From: Notospermus geniculatus
Taxonomy: Eukaryota; Nemertea; Pilidiophora; Heteronemertea; Lineidae
Direction: 5' to 3'
Length of the DNA stretch: 64,000 bases
NCBI GenBank assembly: GCA_002633025.1
Contig: NMRB01000164.1
Span: forward strand, 232,769 to 296,768
In this document: positions 11,179 through 24,069 of the stretch, piece by piece
Position numbering within the stretch: the stretch's first letter is position 1
How the letters are laid out: every line of letters starts with the position of its first letter
Translations under genes and position numbers: made by a program
Notes under the pieces: model-generated
Databases searched by the model: none
Told to the model about the DNA's origin: nothing
Seen by the model: only the letters and a program-made list of their open reading frames with translations

Positions 11179-12947
11179 CCAGGGGCCATATGCATAAAAC
11201 TACTTAAGTATGAAAATCCCAAGGGATTCCCTCAAACCACCACTGAAGTGGAAATCTTAATTTAAGGGAGATGTAGAAAGCTACTTTGGAATAGTGAACG
11301 CCTCAAACACACCCTTAACTTTTAAGTGTGGTCACAGTTCCCTTAACTGACTCCTTAACTTCACAATTGTGGCAAGCACAGGTTCGAATATGTTTTCCCA
11401 TGCTTATTTAATGCATGCTGGCCAAATAGGCTGGGGAAATTATCTGCTAGGACAGGGTAGGACAACATTGAAATGTGCCAAGGATTTTGATTTGGTAGAC
11501 CATGTAGCTTTTTTCTGTCCTACCAATGTAGTCACCTCTTTCTTTTCTTTTCCATCGTTAACAACCATTTTACACAGTTCCTAACATACTAAAAAGTGTA
11601 TTACAGCATTTCCTGCAGTCATGTTCATGTACATGCAGCCTACACTGAGAAACCTTTCTTAAGTATAACACTCAAGAAATCTGGGAAACCCCTTGAATAC
11701 TGAAATTTCATTGGCTGACACAACAATTCCTAGTCGAATTGAGGCGAATGTGAAACGTATGGGCGAAGCCCCACTAGTACCAATGTCGCCCGCAAAGACC
11801 GCCACTGATCATCTCATACCACTATACTATACAGAAATCCCAGCTGTGGAGCTACAGAACAAACCGGACCATCTATTGACGAGCGGTAAACGGTGACATG
11901 AAGGCTGGCATTCGAAAACAAACATAACTTTTTTACAGCCCCTTACCTACTCTGGTTAATTAGTAATTAGCGATTTTAAGGACGATTTAGTTCTATCGAA
12001 GTCCAATAGATGACAGGACAGCGTAGCATTACTAATGACTCAGCCACCAGGAGGCCACTGCGAAGGTGCAGGTCACGGTCATCAGGTCGTATGTCATGCA
12101 TGTGCAACGCCGTGGCAGTTTACGGTCATCGTAGTTCAATTTTTGTGAACCAACTGACACAATGCAAGAAGCCCTACCCGGTATTTATGAAACATTGTGT
12201 GAAGTTAATACCCTTCTACACGGATAAGCAAAGGGCGAAAATGCCAGTCTCAATTGGCACGCGAGAGGTTCTCTGTTCGTGTTGGCAAAAGTCAGTAAGA
12301 TCAGGTAGTCATTTATTCACAGTCAATGCATGTCATGCATCATGTACATAATAACAATTGGCGATGTATGGCATGGTGTACATGTGTAGCCCTATCCTAC
12401 CCTACCCGTCGGTCATGTCGGTAGGCGCGAGGCATGTTGCATGCATGCGCATTGGCCTAGGCCTACATCATGTACATGTAAGCGTAAAAGTGCATTCTGC
12501 AGATGGGCTGCTCACAGCCGATCTGCACAATGCACGTCACAAACCTCAGGTACAACTATTGCAGTCAATTCAGCTACTTGGCCTAGTATTCATGTTTCTC
12601 TTTTTCATCTATTTCAGAATTTGGCACTTGTTTTCTGTAGACGCGATTTGCTTCCTGCAACACATTATTTAGTGCAAATCGTCACGAACTTTCGCAGCTT
12701 CAGCGCAACAACCTCTTCCAGTACCGGTACCACCCACATCTACACACCCTATAGGCTTAAATCTATACCTAGCACCTCTCTTTCACTTCACTGGAAATAC
12801 TTTAGTTAAGGGTTGCCCTTTGCTGAGTATGCCCTTAACATGTCTTATGCATAACCTCAAGTATGGCACTTGGTAAAGTGAAATCCTTACACTTTAAGGG
12901 TAAGTTTTACACTTAACTTAAGGAAGTTTTATGCATATGGCCCCTGG
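11179..12947. mobile_element. ~1.77-kb TIR element
   Basis: The left end CCAGGGGCCATATGCATAAA and the right end are inverted copies for about 24 bp, followed inward by repeated CTTAACTTAAGG-like words on both sides (subterminal repeats). It interrupts a copy of the CCTGACAGTTGTGGG repeat that also occurs near 15545. Internal ORFs (11369-11584, 12010-12351, 12358-12672) have no recognisable transposase motif, so the element is called non-autonomous. Confidence 0.6.
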
Positions 12948-13343
12948 GCCCTTATTTACGAAAGGCACGCAAAGTTTCCGACCACGCAAACTGGCATTTT
13001 CTTATTTACGAAGCCCACGCCACGCAAAAAAAATCACTAATTTAGCGATCCCCAAATTTTTCGCAAACGCCACGCAAATTTTGCGATGGTATTTATGAAA
13101 GCCACGGCTGACTTTGCGAACCGCTAACCACCACGCAAAACAGCTGAATTTTGCAGGAGGTCCCTGACCACCCGCAAACTTTGCGTGCTGTGGAACTATC
13201 AGCTCTATGCTGATGCTGATGATGAGGATGATGCTCATGTTGATAGTTACTAACCAGCAACATATTTAGCCCAAGTTTTGGAATTAGTTACGTCATATCG
13301 ACATAAAATTACCACGTGGTAATGTCATTTACACGTGTCACAG
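12948..13343. repeat. Cluster of CACGCAAA words
   Basis: CACGCAAA or its complement TTTGCGTG recurs at least six times between 12966 and 13190, with CTTATTTACGAA twice. Probably a decayed MITE; the boundaries are unclear. Confidence 0.4.
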
Positions 13344-13486
13344 GCCCATACACGGTCAATATCATTGCACAATATGGAGACCAAAATAGGGCATCCGCTT
13401 CTGGCATGATGGATAGAAGAAAGATTGGCAACAATATTGCCCATTTTGATCCGCATATTGTGCAATAATATTGATCGTGTATGGGC
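13344..13486. repeat. Hairpin element, 33-nt arms
   Basis: GCCCATACACGGTCAATATC... at 13344-13376 pairs with 13454-13486 with two or three mismatches. The loop is 77 nt. Confidence 0.75.
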
Positions 13487-14318
13487 AGCTTTAAGAACCA
13501 ATGAGGAACCGGAGGAACTAACGTCACGACGTGGCGCTGTGAGAGCTGCGACCGAAGTTTCTTTTTTCTAACGTTATTTCCATTTATTTCTGGCGTGAAA
13601 ATAACCCTTTTGTTTCGGTCGCCTGGCATTAAAATTTACACCATCTTGTAGCAGACGAAAATGTCTGCAATTTTGCAATGCTTTTTTCCTTAAAATGAAG
13701 AGATAGATGACGATTCGGCAACGTCTTAATCTCATTTTTCCTGTACAAAAATGTACAGCTCATGTTTTCATGACGCAACGTCAACACTCAAAACGACGTC
13801 AATGACGTCGTTTCGGTCGCACTGCTCGCAGCGCCGACCTGTCGGGATTTCCGGCACGCGGGTTCCTCGTTGTTGAGAACCAAATCGAACAGAAACATGC
13901 TCTTTGTTCAGTGTTTCACGAAACATTGCACATCTGCAACCAGCGACAAATTTAGAGCATTGACAGCGCTGCATTGGTTAGATCAGGGCATAAATATATG
14001 AGAATCCTCTCCTGGCAACTGATTAGGCCTAAACTTTGATTCTTTTCCCACTGTACCCCTACCCCCATGTGGCCCACTGTACCTCATCCGTTGGCCCAGT
14101 GGGCCCCACATGTGGGGCACAGTGGGTCAGAAAAAAAGTTTTTTTTTGAAACTGCTCCTAAACAGAACTGGCTAAGTGCCACCAATTCATATTCCTACAG
14201 GTGGTATAAGCTCACCCTACTTTACAAATGAAGCCATAGAATAAGCTTATCCGTTGAAGCATTCTGCTATGAGAAGCTTAAAACCAAAAACTGGCCCACT
14301 GAGGGCCACTCTCCCCTA
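13487..14318. other. No gene seen
   Basis: Only short ORFs. A small imperfect palindrome of CCCACTGT / ACAGTGGG and CCCCACATGTGGGG words lies at 14048-14128. Confidence 0.4.
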
Positions 14319-15771
14319 ATAATACAATTGACTCAGTATGCCAGATCACTAGGCCTGCACGATTTTCATTTTACGTTGGTCTGACGATTAGGGCCAATTC
14401 ATACTTGCTCGCGGACCGTCGAGCGCATGAAACTGATCACAGGTTTCCAAGGCGTGAATGTGCACACACGTTGAAATTGATCATAGTCGGCGTAAAATTT
14501 GGACGGAGTATGAACCACCCCTTACACTAAAGCATTGGTGTTATGATGTAACCTACCCACATAACACGAATGGGAATCTGACAATGTCTAACAGAATGGT
14601 CGCCCGGTAATACTTCCAGCCAATAGTTCAGGCCCACGAATTTCAGGAATAGAGTTGTTATCTATTCACGACTGTCAAGGGCCCAGTAGGCCTACTGTCA
14701 GAAAATGTGACCTGAGCCATTATGTAATACTGACCACCGTATTCCATGTTTAGACTGACCATGTAATAATTGACCCTATAATTTGGCAAAATGTATGCCC
14801 TACCGAGCGCAGATAGTTACCCAACTATAACCACGACTGAGGTGGATTAATGGTTGATCGAGTAATGGGTCTTTCCATAAAGATGTTGCCCCAATGCTTT
14901 TTTGTGCCACTCCCAAGGATAATGAAGCAGTAAGCAATGACTGTCAAGGCTGATGATCAGGCCATTGTATTGGCCCTGACTGTCATGTATGACTATCAGA
15001 AGATCAGTCTAAAGATCAGTTGGGTGACTGTGTCTGGGTGTGTGACATTACGATGGCTAGGCCCATGAGAGCGAGGTTGCGCGTGATACGGTCACCAATG
15101 AAGTAATTGAGGAGTATCAATAGGCTGTACATCAGTTTGACAATGATAATGCAAGAAGTGGTCCACACGTGGGGGTGGTGGTGGGGGGGAGAACAGTGCA
15201 TTCTAAATGTCCCCCATCCTCTCCTCGAAAATTAGTGCAGTGTGATTCCATTCGTAAGCAATGCCAAGAAGTGTTCCATCTGACAGCAAAGGGGCAAAGG
15301 CCAGAGGGCATAACCCAAAATGGTCTGTGTATGATCATAATGATCATCGATTCATGATATTGAATTCTATTGAAACAGACATGAATCATCAGACAATGCC
15401 CAGGGTTGACCTAGTTTTAGGGCCTATATTGAAAGGGGCCATTATTACATAAGGGGTGATGTCACCTTTTTTCTGACAGTACTGAGCCCCTGACAGTCAT
15501 GAATAGATAACAACTCTATTAGGGATCAACTCTAATATAGTTGTTCCCTATTCCTGACAGTCGTGGGTTTGAACTGTTGGCTGAAAGTATTATCGGACTA
15601 CTATTGTATTAGACATTGTCAGATTCCAGTTCGTTTTGTGTGGGTAGGTTACATCATAACACCAATTCTTTGGTGTACAATCGTCAGACCAGAGTAAAAT
15701 GGAAATCGTACAAGCCTAATGATCTGGAATGGTAGATTGTTATAGACTGAGTCAATTGTATTTAGGCTCGT
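14319..15771. mobile_element. Long-TIR element, arms ~400 and ~300 bp
   Basis: The segment starting ATACAATTGACTCAGT near 14327 reappears inverted near 15740-15765. Both arms share CAGATCA.TAGGC, GTCTGACGATT, GGTGTTATGATGTAACCTAC, CTGACAATGTCTAA, CAGTTCA..CCCACGA and GTTGTTATCTATTCA in the same inward order. The left arm carries an extra 131-bp insert (14391-14521). The middle (14720-15470) has no recognised gene. A third partial copy in left-arm orientation lies at about 16440-16556. Confidence 0.7.
14391..14521. mobile_element. 131-bp MITE with TTA duplication
   Basis: Ends GGGCCAATTCATACT and AGTATGAACCACCCC form imperfect TIRs, flanked by TTA on both sides (14388-14390, 14522-14524). The matching position of the opposite arm lacks the insert. 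A three-base TTA duplication fits PIF/Harbinger-type MITEs. Confidence 0.6.
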
Positions 15772-15814
15772 TCTTGGATTTGCAGAGCTTGGGCCTGCAG
15801 AGCTTGGGCCTCAA

Positions 15815-16021
15815 AGATACTCTCTATCCGGAATTTTAAGACCAGAGTGCTCAGCCCCAACCAGTCAATTCATGTTCTTCAACCATTCACTTCAGCGCCG
15901 TCGAGCAGAGCTTGGGGTTGATTGACCAAATTGTACAATAGGCTTTTTACTAGGGTGAATGCGACTTGGGCGGGCCTAGAAGTTCCCAATTGTCTGGTCT
16001 TAAAGTTCCGGATAGAGAGTA
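15815..16021. repeat. Inverted-repeat element, ~28-nt arms
   Basis: ATACTCTCTATCCGGAATTT and AAGTTCCGGATAGAGAGTAT face each other at the two ends. Just outside on the left, GCAGAGCTTGGGCCT is tandemly repeated twice (about 15783-15812). Confidence 0.65.
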
Positions 16022-17567
16022 TAAGCAATAAAAAGCTAATTTGCATGCAACAGTAATAGGCCTTACAGTTGATTCCAACAGTAGTGAATACAGTTGAGCC
16101 AACTGTCCGGTTCAACAGTCATGACAGTGGACAGCCAAGCCTACATGGTGGTAGGACGCAGAAATGCTGTCACTGATGTGGAAGTTGCCGCCCTTGGCAA
16201 TGACAATGCAACTCAGCGACATCACGCCCTTGCCTTGGCTCACGAAAAAATACCATTATGTCCGGAAAGTTTTCCTCAGCCAATAAAAGTGAAATATTGT
16301 GAGAAATATGGTTAGAATGAATTTCACTGAAGCTATGAAGAGAAGTGTCAATGCAAAATCTGCTGCAAAGGGTATTTGGTAATAGCTGTCAAACGATGGA
16401 GGGCGAATCACTAGGCCTAACGATTTCCGAGGAAATGAGCGTTGGGATTATGCTTGAACAGGTATGTCTAATACAATAGTAGCCCGAGTAATATTTCCAG
16501 CCAGCAGTTCAGGCCCACAACTGTCAGGAATAGGGAACAACTCTAATAGGAACAGTTTTTGAAAGTAAATATTTTTAAAAGTAGGTCATGTCTAGTTCTG
16601 ACGTCCACCTTGTGACCAAGGTTTTTGTACAATTGTGATTTTAAATTTTGATTATTTACTGTTGTTGTGATTAAAAATCAGTGATTACCAATAATTAATT
16701 ATGTGTACAGTGTTCATTTGTGGTGCACTTGTGTACATGCTTTCAGTGATCTTCAGTAGACAGGTAGTGGATTTTCTACCAGCATCCACCTGATGGCATC
16801 CATTCCAAAGTTGATACACACTTGGTGCTATCCTGAAAGTGCTAGAACTGAGAAAAAGGTGTTAACGCTCCAGATTGGTGATGATGTAAATCTGTGTAGA
16901 TGTTCCCTTTCTTAGTGTCCCAACAACGCCAACGGACGAGTAGCCACACGCCGCCGCAACATTTGAAAAGTATCATATTCATATTCATTTAACGCTTCAT
17001 GGACTTCTGGACTTTTGGGAGTTTGTGTACCGTTGAAAAAATTTGCGCATGCGTCTAAATTTTTTTTTGTACTGTGCGATCCTATCAAAACCTACCTCCT
17101 GAGATCCTCTAAGCACCAATCCTCCGGTTTTAGTGGCACGATTTACCAGGTAGTAGGTGGTGATTTCACTCCAATGATTTGTGAATAAATGATCTTGTTA
17201 GTTAAATAGTAATACTTGAAGTTCGTAGAACTCGAATGAAAGGTGATGAATAACAAAGTTAGCTATGACTGGGTAACATGAAGAAGTCCCCTTTGGTAGG
17301 ACTGAACGTGTAGGTTGGGGATCGGATTAATTATGGAGGTATTAAAATGATCAGTGTTTAACCATACTAAAAAGCAGGCAATGAACTGTTCTGTGATGTA
17401 TATCTGCTTGTTATGTAGTTATAATAAAAGCGAACAAGTTGACAATATAGAAAAATAATGTACAGTTGCCTGTTCCCTTTTAAAACACCCTTAAAGAACA
17501 ATAGAACAAAAATATCAGTCCTTACATATCAATACACCAATACAATCAATACATACAGTAAGTAATA
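16022..17567. other. No gene recognised; partial repeat copy at 16440-16556
   Basis: Contains the third copy of the 14319-15771 arm. The rest shows no domain-bearing ORF, RNA gene or array. Confidence 0.45.
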
Positions 17568-18122
17568 CCGGATTGTTCCCCCAATACCGCGCACAGTGTA
17601 TGAAATCGCCATGAATGGGGGCGGATACCAGGAAAAGGTGACTATGGTTCATAATTGGTGGATTCATGTCACGAGGAGTCTGCGGTAAATTGCAGTATTG
17701 ATGAGGGGTTGGACTACTGACCTCATTGGAAGAAAGTTTGCTGAGTGTTCACAATCGATCATCAGTCAATAGTGTCAATCACTTTTACCACTGACCGTAA
17801 TCATTTTGTGGTGATGATGTTCGTTTCAATCGGGGTAATCGTATAATTGTGTGGCGGTCCTGGAAAACCCGTCGGAAGTCGCTGAGTGATCAACAGGGGT
17901 TGTTAGATTGCCTGGCCATTGATCGACTACTGTTCACCTGTTACCGCATTCCCCATTTTCCCAGGGCCGCATTCCTGGCCAAGTTCACGAGGGTACAACT
18001 GATCAAATCAGTATTCATGAGTGAAGAGCATGGGCATGGTAGGCGTGGAAAATAGGCCCTTGTCCGCCTCAGTATGATAATTTAACGTTTGTAGACTGCG
18101 CGGTATTGGGGGAACAATCCGG
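17568..18122. mobile_element. 555-bp TIR element with TA flanks
   Basis: Ends CCGGATTGTTCCCCCAATAC and its inverse match over about 28 bp (through ACCGCGCA), each flanked by TA. A TA target and short exact TIRs suit a non-autonomous Tc1/mariner-type element. The internal 68-codon ORF has no transposase motif. Confidence 0.7.
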
Positions 18123-18129
18123 TATATTA

Positions 18130-19124
18130 CTAAGTACAGTTATCAATGTTGTAGCGTGCACCCGCAAAATTTGCTGGGTATCCTACTTTGTAAACAAATT
18201 TATCATGATCTGTAACATACCCGCTATGTAGTATACCGCTATAAAACCAGTACTGAGTACGAGCAGAAACTGACAAGCAATCCGCCTTGGCTAGGGTTTC
18301 AGGATGCGGATCAATGGTGACATTCACAAGGGGCGAAAGAACTGCACCCAATCTGGCGTTAAACGTGCATATAGCTCAGCAAGAATTCTCCAATGTAACA
18401 GGCAAATTATTCTGTTCGGGGGTGAAGGCGAGAAAAAGGTATTTGGGTCATAATCTGGGCTGTACAGAGGGATTCATACTGATGCATCCAATGTTGTTCT
18501 ATAGGGAGAAAGGGTGAACTATACTGGGTGTAGTGAAAGGCAGAGGTAGGGTACCACCCATTTCTTACAACAAACTGAAGGAGCTCGTTGAAGTTGACTA
18601 CTCCAACATAATCTGCTAAGCCGCATAATATGTAGTGGACTTCATCTCTCCAGATTGGGAACACCTCTTCTGCATTGATGTTACCGGGGTGGAATTTTTC
18701 AAAAATGGAGCCGCATTGCCTTCCGCACTTCCAACATGCCGTGTGACCTGCCACATACCATGGTAGGTGGTTAACCACAATGTGACGTTTTAACCTCTTG
18801 TGGTATTCTGGACATATAGGGCAAATGGACCCTACTGAACCCCCAAATGGAGTAAGGATCATTACTCCATTTTCTGCGGCTGCATCATCAGGGTGCACGT
18901 TTTCTACTGCTATCTGCTGTTTGCCAGTTACTACAATTCTTACATCGTTCTCTAATCTTGTAGTTCATCCGCGTCAACCTCCGAGTCAGACTCTTCTTGG
19001 GTCGTACCTTCCTGGCTCTCTCCACCTCCGAGTCGGACTCCACTTGGGTCGTTCCTCCTCGGGATGAATCCGAATCTTCGTAGTCTAGGTCAGTATCTTC
19101 TGAAGGTTCTCCGCCATATGACAT
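18130..19124 (-). pseudogene. HLPWY/ACWKC zinc-finger protein, possibly TatD-associated (broken)
   Basis: Three minus-strand frames appear to be successive parts of one protein. The first (19124-18888) is acidic and Ser-rich and then basic. The second (18898-18407) has C26-x2-C29-x9-H39-x4-H44 followed by LPWYVAGHTACWKCGRQC (C55, C58, C62) and a helical region with GLADYVGVVNFNELLQFV. The third (18351-18130) contains NVTIDPHPETLA and YSGILHSGYVTDHDKF. I recall proteins with a H.PW...ACW.C zinc finger fused to a TatD-like metal-dependent hydrolase in aquatic invertebrates, and the third piece loosely resembles the start of such a domain. That link is an inference. The frames are incompatible without frameshifts or introns, so it is called broken. 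Confidence 0.35.
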
Positions 19125-20224
19125 GTGTAAGAGTCACACAAATGACTCTGCCATCTGTAGAAAAACGGAGAATTCTCATTGGTACTTACCCAATGTCTTT
19201 CTAACCTACATGTACTTTTAAAGGAACTAGTAAGATTGACCCGTTGACATGGCTTTCACTTAAAACAGCTAGTATGGGCTCGGAGTGAAGGTTGAATTAT
19301 TTTATCATAGGAAAGGCCAATAAGCTGTAGAAGGGCGACTTTAACGCAATAAACCAACATGACTTTTATTTTGCTTGCTCTCGTTGTTCCATTTTGATGA
19401 ACAGCCATTCCAGAGCCAAATTTGAGAGATATTCAGACTTAAGTAGTACAGTAGCTCGTTTATTGCAATATTAGGTACAGTTATAGTGATATCCTGATGC
19501 TAAAATATATGTGTACTTCGATACGTTACTGATGAAAATAAATTAAATTATTTGCGTGATATGAAATCGCTGCCCTTGACAACTTGCACTTGCTTGACTG
19601 GCATAGCCTATCTTGAATGATGCGTGACAAAATCTGTAATGGAATTGAAAATAAAAGCACTGTGAAAATTTGACTGCAAATTTGAGGTAGCACGACATAT
19701 CATGTGGCATGGAGATATAACTCCAAAAGTGTGCAGCATCTGAGGGACAGCGTCATGACATCCCGAACGTCATTTCATGATGTATTATTGAGGGGAGACG
19801 AAAAAAATCATATATTGATTCGCGACGTCATGATTGCTGAAACAACCTATTTTTTTCGAGTCACGTCATCGTGTTCAGAAAAAATGACCTGCGGGGCATC
19901 ATGACGCTGCCCCGTCAGGTGCTGCACTCTTTTGGAGTGATACAGTCTATTGTGGCAATACAATAGTAGGCAGAGATCCAAGGCCAAACACACTGAGTTA
20001 ATCTGACAAATCACATCACATGATATTATTGTATAAACATAATTCGCAGTCCACATCATGTGAATTGCACCTCATGTTTGGCACACAACGACGTCAATAG
20101 CAGGTTTAGCAGGTCAATAGCAGGTCTTGGCCAACACACCCTGTTGACTTTGCATGACACATCACGTGATATTTTATGAACATCATGACATGATTCGCAT
20201 GACATATCATGTCAATCCATTTTG

Positions 20225-22200
20225 TACCAATTGTCATCAACTGTCAATCGATCGTCATCAATGGTCAGCAAACGTCATCGATCATCATCATCGATCAGTT
20301 GTCATCAGTGGTCATCAAACGTCATTGATCATCATTGATTGTCACTGATCGATCATCATCTATTGATTGTCATCAACCATCATCGATGGTCATCAATCAC
20401 CATAGATCGTCATCGATTGTCATCCATTGATCATAACTGATCATCCTTGATCGTCATCAATCGATTGTCATCAGTCATCATGGATTGTCAGTGATAGATT
20501 GTCATTGACTGCCATCGATGGTGATCGATCATCACTGATCAATTGTCATCGATCGATCATCGATCATCATCGATCGTCTTCGATAATCTTCAACTGTCAT
20601 CAACCATCGAGCATCATCAGTCCTCATCGATCGATCATCATTGGTCATCATCGATCGTCATCGATGGTCATTGGTTATCAACATCGATCACTTGTCATCA
20701 GTGGTCATCAGTCATCATCGATCGTCATCGACTGACCATCATCGATTGATTGTCATCAATCATCTTCGATTGTCATCAATCACTATCGATCGATCATCAT
20801 TGATTGTCATTGATCGATCATATTAGTAATTGATCATCATCAATTGTCATTGATCATCATCGATCGATTGGTATCAATTGTCATCGATCAACTGTCGTCG
20901 ATCATCATCAATCATCAAGGATCGTCATTCATCGATCATCATTGATCGACTGTCATTGATCAACCATTATTCATCAATCATCATATCGATTGATTATCAT
21001 CATTGACCGATTGTCACTGATCGTCATCAATCGATCGTTATCTATTGTCTTTGACCGTAACCGATCGCTTTCAGTCATCATCAATAGTCCCAACATCGAC
21101 AATCACCATCTATCACCTTCAATCATCAATTGATCGCGATGGACTGTCATCGATTGTCATCAATCATCATCGATCGATTGTCATTGAATGTCATCGATTG
21201 ATTGTTATCTATTGTATTTGATCATCATCGATTGTCTTCAATCAATAGTCCAACATCATCAATCGCCATCTATCATCTTTGATCATCAATCAATCGTCAT
21301 CGATCGTGATGGATCATCATCAACCATCATCGGTTGTCGTCGATCATCATTGATTGATCATCATCGATCAATTGTCATCAATCAATCATCATTGTTCTTC
21401 ATCGATCGATCATCTTCTATCTTCGATCCTGATCGATTGTCATCTATCGTTTTTAATTGTCATTGATCACTTTCCATCATCATCGATCGTCTTCAATCAT
21501 CTTCAATTGTCATTGATCGTCGAGCGTCATTGATCATCACCTATTGTCTTCGATTGATCATCAATTGATCATCATCGGTCTTGATGGATCATCATCAAGC
21601 ATCATCAACCGTCATTGATCACCATTGATCGTCATCAGTTGATCATCATTGATCATCATCGATCAATCATCATTGATCAATCATCATCAATCAAACATCA
21701 TTGATCGTGATCAACTGATTGTCCTCGCTCATCATTGATCGATCGTCATTGATCAATCATTGTCGATCAATCATCGTCGATCGATCGTCATCGATCATTA
21801 TCAATCGTCAGTTAGCAATGATCATCATCGATGGTCATCGATCGTCATCAATTGTCATTGGTCGATCATCATTGATTGATTGTCATCAATCGTCACCAAT
21901 CACCATCGATATCATCAATTGTCATTGATCAATCATAATTGATTATCATCGATCGTCATCTATCATAATCAATCGTCATCGATTGTCAACGATCTGTCGT
22001 CACTAATTGATTGTCATTGATTGATCATCATCAATCAATCGTCATCAATTGATCATCATCGTTTGTCATCAATCATCAATCGATTACCACCAATCATCTC
22101 TGATCGATCGACTTCGATTTTCAATCGATCGTCATTGATTGTCACTGCAGGATCATCATCGATCCTCTTCAACGTTTGACCAATAGTCACGAATCGTCAT
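20225..22200. repeat. GATCATC/TGTCATC satellite, left arm
   Basis: About 2 kb built almost entirely from ATCATCGATCGTCATC, GATTGTCATCAATC and similar 6-8 bp words with no fixed higher unit. ORFs rich in Ile, Ser, His and Asp (SSIIIDHH-like) come from this repeat and are not genes. The same material lies inverted in the right arm. Confidence 0.9.
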
Positions 22201-22263
22201 CAATATTTACTATCATACGGTATACATGAGGTCTAGGCATGCTAGGCATACCTGCCTACTTAA

Positions 22264-23176
22264 GGGCTAGGTCCACTCACCGAATTTTCCAACCCCACTT
22301 TTCTGAAATGTCAAATATCTTTAAAACACTACAGTCTTTTTACTTTGCATCTACACCAAAATTATCAGACGGACAGTGCAACAACTAAAACGACAAATTA
22401 GTTTGTGGTCGATCCACTCATTAGCTGAAACAAAGGGTACAGCTTTCGGTACATAATGCCGCCTTATTACAAAGAATCAAGAGACTATCTTCTGTATACC
22501 AGTAACTTTGGTTTGTATCTACACGTTAATGAAGTCAGAATTCCAAAATTCGTTTTCTTTGTTGAGGAAATCTCATTTTTGTGAAAATTTTCTCAAGCTA
22601 TGCCCTTTATTGGAGGTTTGACCATTCCAGACATGAGCAATAACAACAATTATGGTAATTCAATGGGCTTGTATTGTGGACCCAAGCAGTCCTGGAATTC
22701 TATTCAAATATCAGGTATGCCAGGGAGGCTTACATCTTAATGCCACTGTACATTCTGAATAGGAGTGGGCCTACCAGTATGCAGTGCACTGAGTTCAGAG
22801 GGTTAGTCTGGAAACCCTTTGCTTAGGACTGACATTCAAGCTGAAAATTATATTGAGAAAAATAAGCATTTTTATCAGTTTTCAAAACAAATTTTGAAAT
22901 TCTAACTTCATCAACGTGTAGATACAAACCTCAGGTTACAAGTACACAGGAAGTGAACTCTTTGTTTTTTGTGATAAAGCGACATTATGTACCGAAAGGT
23001 GCACCATTGTTTTAGCTAATTAGGGCATCAGCTGGTGACAAACTCCACATTTTTGTTTTTCCACTGTCCATCTGGTACATTTGGTGCAGCTGTAGTTCAA
23101 AATGGCCAGGGCATTTCAAAGATATTTGACATTTTTAGAAAACAGACTCTGAAAATTTGGTGAGTGGACCTAGCCC
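22264..23176. mobile_element. 913-bp TTAA-target element with ~300-bp inverted arms
   Basis: Flanked by TTAA at 22260-22263 and 23177-23180. Termini GGGCTAGGTCCACTCACC and its exact complement continue as imperfect inverted arms of about 300 bp each. These share AATGTCAAATATCTTT, TACATAATG.CG and ATCTACACGTT.ATGAAGT words. No coding potential. TTAA duplication points to piggyBac- or Kolobok-type mobilisation. Confidence 0.85.
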
Positions 23177-23240
23177 TTAACACAGTGATAATGAAAGATT
23201 TACGTATCCATACGTTAGGCCTAGATGCGTCACTGCATAT

Positions 23241-23665
23241 ACTTTACATTCATTTCTCTAAGACCAGTGCATTACATCCTTATGCACCGCCCTCCGCTTT
23301 AATATGAATGAGGTCATAGGGCCTACTTTTAGTCCATTCAGGTTGATTGGTTCACACTCTCCATTGACCTGCTCTTGGAACTGTGTGGTCAAAATACTGG
23401 TCAAAATAGAAAAGCCACAAGCCACGCCCCGTATACTACAAATTCTAAAGTCACCCCACCATGCGTGATCAATAAATCTAACAAAAGATGAATCAGTTTA
23501 GTCTAACTCAGTGTAACAGACCTGGTGACCTTCTCGGCATCGGTGCACACAAGGACACAATACCCTGCCAATTGGCCAACCATATTCAACTGATTCTGAT
23601 AAGGGGTTGGACTTGACGTGAGGCCTGCATATCTGGCACTGGTCTTAGAAAAACGAATTTAAAGT
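23241..23665. mobile_element. 425-bp MITE present only in the left arm
   Basis: Ends ACTTTACATTC...TCTAAGACCAGTGC and GCACTGGTCTTAGA...GAATTTAAAGT are TIRs of about 33 bp. The right arm of the giant inverted repeat has the undisturbed site GCATATGCAC (about 36306-36315), showing a 2-bp AT or TA duplication on insertion. Confidence 0.75.
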
Positions 23666-24069
23666 ATGCACACCGTTTTGAAATGAGCCTGACCATCCAT
23701 GTGGATATGTGTTGAAGGGCAGTGTACATTATGCATTAGTTGGCACACGTGTGTAGGCCTACCTACCATCACTGACCATCTACCGGCCGTTCCGGGCCTA
23801 TCGCCGATGAAATTGGATGGTCAGATAGGCCTATCGGTTACTGCAACTTACATTTCAGTTTGCACAGTTTTCCCGGTTATTTTCGAACATAAATTGGCAT
23901 ATACCTTGCCCTCGAACACGTCGAATAGAGTGTCATTTTCACCTACGAACGTGAACTCGACTGACCGAAGAACAACACAACCTCGCCACCTCTTCCGTGA
24001 GGACCGTTGTGCCCTCCTATGGAGTTTTCGTCTCATTGTCTTCGGGGAAGCGTCGGAAATGATCGGCAA

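Noticed and set aside
12358-12809. Overlapping ORFs of 104 and 122 codons
   Set aside because: Two frames of the same non-coding interior of the 11179-12947 element; hydrophobic stretches but no domain or start context.
20225-22200. Ile/Ser/His/Asp-rich ORFs in the satellite
   Set aside because: Reading frames of 60-90 codons arise in several frames simply because the GATCATC words lack stops in some registers.
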